The notes beneath the pieces were generated by a model. That model was not told the DNA's origin. It did not search any database and saw only the letters and a program-made list of their open reading frames with translations. Of a stretch of DNA of 12,618 nt, positions 1 to 5,404 are shown piece by piece; position 1 is the first letter of the stretch; the number at the start of each line of letters is the position of its first letter. Made by a program: the position numbers and the translations under genes. This DNA comes from Nitrospirales bacterium (lineage in GTDB: Bacteria; Nitrospirota; Thermodesulfovibrionia; Thermodesulfovibrionales; Dissulfurispiraceae): NCBI GenBank assembly GCA_020846375.1, contig JADLDZ010000409.1, positions 1 to 12,618 on the forward strand. Direction: 5' to 3'.

Positions 1-319
1 ATCTTTCCAGGGCAGAGAGCATGAGCGCTGCATAGATATCGCTTTCGATCCAGTCTCTGGTTTTGAGCTGAAAGGAAAAGTCGCTGAATCTCGCCCTCTC
101 GCCCACAAAGTACCTCCTTTTGTTATATTCCACTTCATCTCCGGGGGAACCGCGCCCCTCTTTCAGGGAGAAATTAAGGTCCTTTGCATACCCTACCACA
201 GAAGGGAAGGTGAAATGGCCTCCCTCCCACACCCCCTTTGTAGCACTATACCCGATATCCAAACCGAGCCGCAGTATTCTCCTTTCCGGCTTTTTTTCCG
301 ACATCCTGTCCGGCATCAT
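1..319 (-). CDS. Actin-like ATPase, ParM/StbA type (N-terminal part; runs off the left edge)
   Basis: This is the start of a filament-forming actin-like ATPase of the kind that segregates plasmids and other low-copy elements. The minus-strand reading frame is open from 319 to the window edge, giving about 106 residues. Residues 18-31 (LGLDIGYSATKGVW) match the phosphate-1 loop of the actin/Hsp70 superfamily, with Asp21 as the expected Mg-ATP contact. FPSVVG and VGERA follow, then a D-W...SD-Y-AAL segment, in the order seen in ParM/Alp-like proteins. The start has AGGAGG at 330-325; ATG 319 is 4-5 nt away and a second ATG at 316 has better spacing, so either may be used. The partner adaptor gene (parR-like) would lie beyond position 1 and cannot be seen. 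Recognition of the fold is firm; assignment to ParM rather than another bacterial actin is inferred from context, including the repeats at 571-637. Confidence 0.8.
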   Translation of the reverse strand, partial: MMPDRMSEKKPERRILRLGLDIGYSATKGVWEGGHFTFPSVVGYAKDLNFSLKEGRGSPGDEVEYNKRRYFVGERARFSDFSFQLKTRDWIESDIYAALMLSALER

Positions 320-570
320 GGGGCCTCCTCAGAAACGGCTGTTTATTGCCGAAGGCAACCTTCTACGTACGGGTGTTCCCATATAGATAGTACCTGCAGT
401 TTTTCTTTGTAATCGTCCTGTAATCGTTTTGCTAGCATGTACGACTGCACAAAAAGCCTTGATCGCTGATTTTTTCCCTATGGGACGGCTTTTCCCGGCA
501 GCTCCGACCGGATGCTCCACCGCTTCGAAAAGGGGACTGAATGGCGATGTTTTAGTATTTTTTCACAGAG

Positions 571-637
571 CAGGTGACCAAGCAGGTTACTTTCAGGTGA
601 TTATTGGAGTGACTGAGAGGGTAACTGATGAGTGACC
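571..637. repeat. Six degenerate GGTGACT-type repeats at 11-12 bp spacing; candidate parC-like centromere
   Basis: Six copies of a (A/G)GT(G/T/A)A(C/T)(C/T) core begin at 573, 585, 596, 608, 620 and 631. They read ggtgacc, ggttact, ggtgatt, agtgact, ggtaact and agtgacc. The steps are 12, 11, 12, 12 and 11 bp, so all copies face roughly one side of the helix. Several are preceded by CA or GA. Plasmid R1 parC, next to parM, is built of 11-bp direct repeats bound by ParR. The position here, about 250 bp upstream of an actin-like start, is consistent with that role. The repeats are visible; the centromere role is inferred. Confidence 0.45.
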
Positions 638-1152
638 ATACTTTGCGTGAGAGCACGATTTCATTCACTTTGCCTCCGCAAATGTTCCTTCATTTTGCAT
701 CCTTATTTGTATCCTTGCGTTTTCTGTTTTCATCAGTATTGGATGCAGGCTGTTTAATCCCATCATTTCAAAGACTTGTGTCGCTATTCCCGTTGCGTAG
801 GGATTCCCTTTATTTTTCTCAATATTATCAGGATGTTTCAGTTTTTCCGCCTATTTTTCTTGTCCGCGGCTGCCATTCTCCCTATAATTAAGAATATCTT
901 TTTATTGATTGATTTTATTATCAATATCCTCTCTTCCGCGACAGCGCAGACCACTTTCCAAGGCGATCAAAAAGCCGGTTTCCTCGAACCTCACTGTGTC
1001 GTTCTTATTTTTATTCTATTTTATCAATAAGTTATCTTCTGCTTGCAGGGATTTTGCCTTACGTGCTCTTCTCTTGTTTCCCACGAGAAGGCGGGACTGA
1101 TGATTCCCTGAAAGCCGAGGATCCATACTTCCCATCATTGAAAGCTCTTTTG

Positions 1153-1189
1153 AAGGGGTGCTTGCGGCTTTGCCGGGGCACCCCTTTTT
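1153..1189 (+). terminator. Rho-independent terminator with no obvious upstream gene
   Basis: AAGGGGTGC (1153-1161) pairs perfectly with GCACCCCTT (1178-1186) around a 16-nt loop, and a T-run at 1185-1189 follows. It sits 26 bp before the next start codon. There is no plus-strand gene directly upstream, so it may end a non-coding RNA or a read-through transcript, or act as an attenuator for the gene at 1215. Confidence 0.65.
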
Positions 1190-1214
1190 CGTTGAATCAG
1201 TCAGGAGGTGTCGC

Positions 1215-1436
1215 ATGGTATACCGGGTAAAGCACGGCAGTATTCTTATCGCATCCGGCAGCAGGGCGGAGGCTTTCGCTCTGGCAGCGGAGGTTTCACG
1301 GTTGTTTGCCGGCATTCTTCACATTGAAAAAAGTGGAGGAGGAATCGTAAGGAGGTACGTTAATGGAAAGGCAATGCCCTCTATGAAGAAGGCGCGCTGC
1401 GCTGTGCAGTATCTGCGGTACTGCACGGAAGCATAG
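1215..1436 (+). CDS. Small hypothetical protein (73 aa)
   Basis: I do not recognise this protein. It is basic and contains an Ala-rich, probably helical segment (about residues 19-31, AEAFALAAEVSRL), then a Gly-rich turn (SGGG) and a Lys/Arg-rich C-terminal half ending near two cysteines (residues 61 and 70). The ATG at 1215 was chosen because AGGAGG lies at 1203-1208 with a 6-nt spacer; an in-frame GTG at 1158 falls inside the upstream terminator and is unlikely. It has no signal peptide or membrane segment. It precedes another small gene in the same direction after a 142-bp gap. The last codons contain a perfect inverted repeat (1404-1426). A minus-strand open frame overlaps it but has no comparable start signal. 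The call rests on the ribosome binding site and context only. Confidence 0.5.
   Translation: MVYRVKHGSILIASGSRAEAFALAAEVSRLFAGILHIEKSGGGIVRRYVNGKAMPSMKKARCAVQYLRYCTEA
1404..1426. repeat. Perfect 8-bp inverted repeat at the end of the 73-aa gene
   Basis: GTGCAGTA (1404-1411) and TACTGCAC (1419-1426) are perfect inverse copies around TCTGCGG. One G-T and one C-G pair can extend the stem outward. There is no T-run after it, so it is either an RNA hairpin inside the coding end or an operator-like protein site. Confidence 0.45.
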
Positions 1437-1525
1437 GGTGCATTCCCCCGTCTGCCATTCTGTATTTCCCGCCTCTCTCTTTTCCCGTTTTTCTTTCTGA
1501 AAGATTCCTCCATATGTCTGCAGGT

Positions 1526-1540
1526 ATCCGGATTCCGGAT
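1526..1540. repeat. Inverted repeat ATCCGG-ATT-CCGGAT between two small genes
   Basis: Two 6-bp arms are separated by 3 bp and lie 39 bp before the ATG at 1579. The spacing suits a dimeric DNA-binding protein, or it may be chance. The rest of the gap 1437-1578 is pyrimidine-rich and shows no other feature. Confidence 0.3.
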
Positions 1541-1578
1541 CAAATCTTTCCTGACCGCATTTTCAAAGGAGGTAGAGC

Positions 1579-1785
1579 ATGTTTTCATCAACAGGAGCCA
1601 GAGCTGTCGCCGCACACAGGGGAATAAGGAACAGGAGATCGAACTGGGAGCGACTGGAGGAAGCGGCCAGGACCTCTCCGGGGAAGTTCATGGCTGCTTT
1701 CGCGTCCCTCACGGAGGCGGATAAAAAGGCATTGAAGCCGCTCCTGAAAAGAATAAGTGCTTCTGATACGGAAACCGGCAGGTAG
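1579..1785 (+). CDS. Small basic hypothetical protein (68 aa)
   Basis: I do not recognise this protein. It has a strong start signal: AAAGGAGGT at 1565-1573 and a 5-nt spacer to the ATG. The N-terminal third is Arg-rich (RNRRSNWERLEE around residues 18-29), followed by a likely helical stretch with alternating charge (SLTEADKKALKPLLKRI, about 42-58). It has no signal peptide, membrane segment or cysteine. The composition would fit a small nucleic-acid-binding or regulatory protein, but no motif proves that. It lies between another small gene and the membrane/transglycosylase operon, all on the plus strand, with gaps of 142 and 182 bp, so separate transcription is possible. An imperfectly matched region in the downstream gap has AGACGGA/TCCGTCT arms (1882-1888 and 1919-1925). 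Confidence 0.55.
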   Translation: MFSSTGARAVAAHRGIRNRRSNWERLEEAARTSPGKFMAAFASLTEADKKALKPLLKRISASDTETGR

Positions 1786-1967
1786 CCCGTCGTTCCTCCC
1801 GCTCCTTTCTCTTCAGCAGTTTTCTCTGCCTGTTGCTCTCCCTGTAATGAAGCATTCCAGAGCGTAGCAATCAGCTGAAACAGACGGATTTACGGAGTTG
1901 AAAACAGAGCGAATGCTTTCCGTCTTCGGCGGAACGGCAGTACACAACAAAAATGCGAGGTGAAATC

Positions 1968-2318
1968 ATGAAAGAACATATGAAAAGGATAATGAAAGAA
2001 GCAAAAAGGAACCAGACGGCGCTGCTGTTGCTGATGGTAAGCGTGCTGCAGTGGGGTGCAGAGGAGATGCTCGGCACTTTCTCGTTCCTGGCCGGTTTTG
2101 TCGGTTTCTCCCTTCTGCTCGGGCATGTCGTCTCAAAGGAGCTTTTCAGTAAATACGGTTGGGATGTGGGAGAGAGGCTCAATGCGGCCTGGAAAGACAG
2201 GGAACTCTCCCATGCGCTCCTTGCCATTGGGGTGTTGATCGCCCGGGTGGGCGTCTACAGTGCGGTAATGGGAGCGATGGTCGCCTCCCTCTTTTTTATA
2301 AGAGGAGGTGCCCAATGA
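1968..2318 (+). CDS. Small integral membrane protein (116 aa), coupled to the lytic transglycosylase
   Basis: This is a membrane protein of no family I can name. Its N-terminus is strongly basic (four Lys and an Arg in residues 2-14). Hydrophobic segments follow at about 16-30, 37-55 and 81-111, the last long enough to be one long or two short helices. A polar loop (about 58-80) contains KYGWDVGERLNAAWKDREL. By the positive-inside rule the N-terminus is probably cytoplasmic. ATG 1968 is preferred because GAGGTGA lies at 1957-1963; an upstream ATG at 1953 has no such signal. The stop overlaps the next start (ATGA), so it is translationally coupled to the SLT protein. That pairing suggests a role in the same envelope process, such as anchoring or gating, like holin or conjugation-channel partners, but this is inference. 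Confidence 0.75.
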   Translation: MKEHMKRIMKEAKRNQTALLLLMVSVLQWGAEEMLGTFSFLAGFVGFSLLLGHVVSKELFSKYGWDVGERLNAAWKDRELSHALLAIGVLIARVGVYSAVMGAMVASLFFIRGGAQ

Positions 2319-2920
2319 GACTCCCTGCTCTTATCATGATCCTTCTCCTGACGGCCAGTGTCGCAACAGCGGAAGTCCCCCGGAGGGCATACCGCTATTT
2401 CCCCGTTCTCAGGGAAGAGCACCAAAGGGTTTGGCCGGAGGGCGACATCCACATCATCGCGGAACAGATCAACCATGAGTCGGGATGGAGGAGGGGGGCT
2501 GTCCGCCGCGAAAAGTCGGGGGTCGTCAGTTACGGGGCGCTCCAGGTCCTTGACAGAACGTTTCTCGAACTGAAAAAGAAGTATCCGGAAGCCCTGTACA
2601 AGGTGGACAGTCCGGCCGACATGCTGCAGGCGAGATGGGGAATCAGGGCGGGCATCCTTTACGACAGGCATCTGTGGAGTCTCGTCTCCTTTGCTGCCGA
2701 TATGCGGGAACGGTACGCGATGATGCTCAGTGCCTATAACGGCGGATACGGATGGCTGCTCCGAGACCGCAAGCTGGCCGGGGCGAAGGGAGCCGATCCT
2801 GATCGATGGTTCGGGAACGTGGAGCGGTTCTCACAGAGGTCCGGAAGGAACTTCATCATCAACCGGAGGTATGCCCGGGAAATACTCAGCGGTGCGGTGC
2901 GGTACAAAGGGTTGTTGTGA
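2315..2920 (+). CDS. Secreted SLT-family lytic transglycosylase (201 aa)
   Basis: The protein cleaves the MurNAc-GlcNAc bond of peptidoglycan with formation of 1,6-anhydro ends. Residues 1-19 form a signal peptide (MRLPALIMILLLTASVATA), so it acts in the periplasm. The GH23/SLT motifs appear in order: QINHESGW with catalytic Glu55, SYGALQV at 72-78, and SAYNGGYGW at 139-147. The domain is compact and single, as in transglycosylases carried by conjugative systems, phages and type IV secretion clusters. The start at 2315 follows AGGAGG at 2303-2308 and overlaps the stop of the upstream membrane-protein gene. A further membrane-protein gene follows 87 bp downstream. The neighbourhood suggests localised opening of the cell wall for a transport or transfer machine rather than housekeeping turnover. 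Enzyme class is well supported; the machine it serves is inferred. Confidence 0.9.
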   Translation: MRLPALIMILLLTASVATAEVPRRAYRYFPVLREEHQRVWPEGDIHIIAEQINHESGWRRGAVRREKSGVVSYGALQVLDRTFLELKKKYPEALYKVDSPADMLQARWGIRAGILYDRHLWSLVSFAADMRERYAMMLSAYNGGYGWLLRDRKLAGAKGADPDRWFGNVERFSQRSGRNFIINRRYAREILSGAVRYKGLL

Positions 2921-3007
2921 GGGGGGCAGGAAGTGTATTGTCCCGCGCCATCGTATGATGACAAAGCTGCCTGCGAAGACCCCGGTCGAAAATGTGGAGG
3001 TGGAAGG

Positions 3008-3775
3008 ATGGCGAACGAAATGAACCGTACCCTGCAAGAGAATGTGGAGAGAAGAGTGAGGAACTACCTGGTGCTCTACGCCTGCGTCCCCCTTTTCATC
3101 GCCTGGAGCGATGAGGTCCTCCTTCTTGTCGCCGCAGGGTTCGGGGGAAAGGGAAGCAGTGATCTTGCTCATAAGACGATTATCTTTGCCGTTACGGCCG
3201 TGGGCACGGTATCAGCAGTCCTGCTCAACTTCGTAAGGGACCTTGGGCTGCCCTTGCTCCTGGACGGCTGCTTGTTCCGCGTGAGGCGCACTGCGAACCG
3301 ACTGATAGAAGAGGGGCTGATAGAGTACGCGCGCTCCCTCCACGCCGTGGAGTGGCAGGAAATGGAGAGGAAGCGGGCGGGTCTGCCCTCCCTGTTCTGC
3401 CACTGCATCAGGGAGCAGAGGGAACTGAACGCCCTGTCGGCACGGTATTGGGAGCAGTACTATGTGAATATCTCCATCGTCTGCCTGGGAGCGGCATACT
3501 TTGCTGTGTCCGTGGTCCTTGCCGCTCTCCGGTGCAGAACCGATCTCATCGCCGCTCTTCCCCTCGGCGTCCTCGTCATCGTAGTAATGGTGGGCTGCTC
3601 CACGCGGATGGCTCTCCTCGGGAGGATATACGCTCTTCCCCTGCAGCAGATAATGGAGATACGGCCGGAGGAGTTTACCCGGGAGATCAGCAGGCGATGG
3701 AGCAGTCCCGCGATGGATCTGTTAAGCACTGTCGAGAGGGACAGGATGCATGAGGCGCATCATGTGCAGTGGTGA
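3008..3775 (+). CDS. Four-helix integral membrane protein of unknown family (255 aa)
   Basis: No family was recognised with confidence. Hydrophobic segments lie at about 20-45, 57-77, 152-174 and 179-199. A long polar and probably helical region (about 90-150) joins the second and third segments. It is rich in Arg and Glu and contains paired cysteines (FCHCIREQ, 130-137). A short soluble tail (about 215-255) ends with histidines. The ATG at 3008 has GGAGG at 2996-3000 with a 7-nt spacer; a second in-frame ATG at 3020 is possible. It follows the lytic transglycosylase on the same strand and is likely in its operon. The helix-helix, long soluble, helix-helix layout is reminiscent of inner-membrane proteins near the coupling protein in integrating conjugative elements, but I could not match it to a named one. 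Confidence 0.75.
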   Translation: MANEMNRTLQENVERRVRNYLVLYACVPLFIAWSDEVLLLVAAGFGGKGSSDLAHKTIIFAVTAVGTVSAVLLNFVRDLGLPLLLDGCLFRVRRTANRLIEEGLIEYARSLHAVEWQEMERKRAGLPSLFCHCIREQRELNALSARYWEQYYVNISIVCLGAAYFAVSVVLAALRCRTDLIAALPLGVLVIVVMVGCSTRMALLGRIYALPLQQIMEIRPEEFTREISRRWSSPAMDLLSTVERDRMHEAHHVQW

Positions 3776-3825
3776 GTGCGGAAGGAGGCGCACACGCACG
3801 GCAGGAAAGAGGCGGCAGAAGTAAT

Positions 3826-3856
3826 GACAAGGGGGGGCGGAGCCTGTCCCCCCGTC
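3826..3856 (+). terminator. GC-rich hairpin after the membrane-protein operon
   Basis: GAC (3826-3828) and a run of G (3831-3836) can pair with a run of C (3848-3853) and GTC (3854-3856), leaving two A bases bulged. An A-run rather than a T-run follows, so it is not a standard intrinsic terminator. It may still stop or protect the upstream mRNA. The rest of the gap 3776-3982 is AT-rich from 3865 and probably holds the promoter for the response regulator. Confidence 0.3.
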
Positions 3857-3982
3857 CCCCTCAAAAAAATTTGTCTTTTCGACACATTTTTCCATTAGAA
3901 TTTTTGATAGAAGATGCGTATTATAAACCATATGCCTCAATAGGGATGCTGCCGGGGAAATACCAGGGAGGTTCAGGTTCAT

Positions 3983-4621
3983 TTGAGAGTCTTGATTATT
4001 GAGAATGATCCGATACTGCGCGAAGGGCTTGCCTTCCTCCTCCGTCAGGACAAAGAAATCAGTATCGCCGGCTCTTTCACGTCTTCAGAGGAAGCCATGA
4101 GGTCCCTCGCCATTTCCCCCGCACCGGGAGTGATCGACATACTTCTGATCGATATCGGGCTGCCGGGAATGTCCGGAATCGAGTGCATACGGGCGATGAA
4201 GGCTCGGTACCCCGATATCGGGATCGTGGTCCTCACCCTCTGTGAAGACGACGAAAAGGTTCTTTCGGCAATAAGGGCTGGAGCCTCCTCGTACCTGTTG
4301 AGAGGGAACAAGCCATGGGAGGTGGTAGAGGCCATAAAATGCCTTTACCATGAAGGGGGAGCGTTTATCAGCCCGAGAATCGCTCGTCGGGTGCTCGCGA
4401 TGCTCAAAGGTGACGGCCAGGATACGAAGAATATCCTGACGGAAAGGGAGAAGGAGGCGCTGACCCTCATCGGCCAGGGCAGGTCCTACAAGGAAATTGC
4501 GGGGCTTTTAAATATCAGTATCGAAACGGTAAAGGTCCATGTGAAAAACAGCTATGGAAAGCTGCAGGCGGGCAATAGGACGGATGCGCTCAGGATAGCC
4601 AGACTGAAAGGATATATATAG
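3983..4621 (+). CDS. NarL/LuxR-family response regulator (orphan)
   Basis: This is a two-component DNA-binding regulator. Residues 1-118 form the receiver, with Glu7/Asp9 in the acidic pocket, phospho-acceptor Asp57 in LLIDIGLPG, and Thr85 in VVLTLCEDD. The usual conserved Lys of the last receiver strand is Arg107 (SYLLRGNK), which may alter phosphorylation dynamics. A LuxR-type HTH occupies about 150-207, with LTEREKEAL and the recognition region IAGLLNISIETVKVHV. Length (212 aa) is normal. The start is TTG at 3983, giving the standard family N-terminus MRVLIIENDP; GGGAGG at 3966-3971 is 11 nt away, a weak arrangement that may limit translation. No in-frame ATG exists upstream. No histidine kinase is in view, so its partner is unknown. 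A weak stem (4611-4615 with 4630-4634) followed by CTTTTC may terminate it. Confidence 0.92.
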   Translation: MRVLIIENDPILREGLAFLLRQDKEISIAGSFTSSEEAMRSLAISPAPGVIDILLIDIGLPGMSGIECIRAMKARYPDIGIVVLTLCEDDEKVLSAIRAGASSYLLRGNKPWEVVEAIKCLYHEGGAFISPRIARRVLAMLKGDGQDTKNILTEREKEALTLIGQGRSYKEIAGLLNISIETVKVHVKNSYGKLQAGNRTDALRIARLKGYI

Positions 4622-4700
4622 CAATTGCGATATCTTTTCTACCACAAAAATACCACCTAAGTGTTATTTATTTCTGTGCGCAAGAGTTGTATTCTATCCC

Positions 4701-5129
4701 ATGTTTTTTGAAAGAAATTGTCTTCCGGCTGACTACGGGATAGCGGAAGAGAGGAATCTCACGGTACGCATAAGAGACCGGGTCCGGTTTTTCCTCGGGG
4801 AATACTCCATTACGGATCTGGAGGACCACCAGAGGGTCCTGAGGACCTTCGGTGCATGCCTGCACTTTCCTGAGCGGTTCCCCATGAAAGTAAGCGGGAT
4901 GACGATACCGGTGGGCAAGGGCCGCCTCGTGACTGCAGTCAACGGTAATTATACCGGCATCCACAAGGGCGCAGCGGTATGGAGGGAGATTGCACACCTC
5001 CTTCTTGGCCATTGCCGGAGAGGCGTTGTCGTCACTTTTGATTCCCCGGTAACCGCCACTGATTACATCTCATGGATATTTGTCGTAGAGATGATAAATG
5101 CATTGTCGGGAGGGGTTGATCGTGATTGA
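4701..5129 (+). CDS. ImmA/IrrE-like protein with degenerate zinc-protease motif (142 aa)
   Basis: Residues 72-104 have the layout of ImmA/IrrE (peptidase M78) proteins: a strand GRLVTAVNGN, then a helix AAVWREIAHLLLGH. In active members the helix carries HExxH; here it reads REIAH (95-99), so the first zinc-binding His is replaced by Arg while Glu96, His99 and His104 remain. The part after the helix is short (38 residues) and lacks the usual E-x-x-A-N-x-F-A segment, so the protein may be truncated or diverged. M78 proteins usually cleave a repressor of a mobile element or a stress regulator. Without the His this one may be inactive or only bind a partner. The ATG at 4701 has no clear ribosome binding site, and alternative starts upstream are also poor. 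It could be a decaying gene. It lies alone between a response regulator and ettA. Confidence 0.5.
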   Translation: MFFERNCLPADYGIAEERNLTVRIRDRVRFFLGEYSITDLEDHQRVLRTFGACLHFPERFPMKVSGMTIPVGKGRLVTAVNGNYTGIHKGAAVWREIAHLLLGHCRRGVVVTFDSPVTATDYISWIFVVEMINALSGGVDRD

Positions 5130-5404
5130 CAGCCTGCATCAGGCGGTTGTCCCCCCAGTTTGTATGGGCAATCCGCCTCTCCCGCGTTTTGTGGCATGAA
5201 CGGGAGGCGCTTCCCTTTCGGTCTGTTTTGGGAACTGCGGAACAGCAGGAGCATCGCTTTCTGCGCCGCACTTTCCCTCCTTTTTTCATCACTCATTCCA
5301 CCCGTCCGACAGGCATGCTGCGTCTCCGGTATGATTCCGGTATGGTATAGTAAAGGGTTCTGATACGGACATGCCGGTGAGCGGCAAAGAAGGAGGAATG
5401 AGCC

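Larger units (their letters stand above)
320..1214. other. Gene-free stretch between the actin-like gene and the first plus-strand gene
   Basis: I see no convincing gene in these 895 bases. The open frames here lack ribosome binding sites and look like chance. The stretch holds a tandem pair of TGTAATCGT units 11 bp apart (409-427), a short hairpin TTGCC-GAA-GGCAA at 346-358, and the repeat cluster at 571-637. About 640-1050 is AT-rich, with an inverted repeat TATTGAT/ATCAATA (903-909 and 920-926). TATCAATAAGTTA at 1022-1034 fits the IHF consensus WATCAANNNNTTR. A rho-independent terminator closes the stretch. Together this resembles the control and partition region of an element rather than coding sequence. 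Confidence 0.6.

Noticed and set aside
671..714. TCC-containing units at 11-14 bp steps downstream of the repeat array
   Set aside because: Spacing is irregular (11, 14, 12) and similarity is low, so I do not count them as part of the centromere-like array.
628..1100. Several open frames of 60-90 codons on the plus strand in the AT-rich stretch
   Set aside because: They lack ribosome binding sites, have compositions that follow the local AT-rich DNA, and overlap each other in different frames.
1097..1113. Hammerhead ribozyme-like core CTGATGA...GAAA
   Set aside because: Only six bases separate the two core boxes and cannot form stem II, and the flanks do not pair to give stems I and III with a cleavage site.
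1319..1615. 98-codon minus-strand frame overlapping the 73-aa gene
   Set aside because: It is antisense to a gene with a better start signal and has no recognisable motif, though an internal ATG with GGAGG-like bases nearby leaves slight doubt.
5174..5209. Imperfect inverted repeat CGCCTCTCCCG / CGGGAGGCG before ettA
   Set aside because: It needs a two-base bulge and lacks a T-run; too weak for a terminator or operator call.
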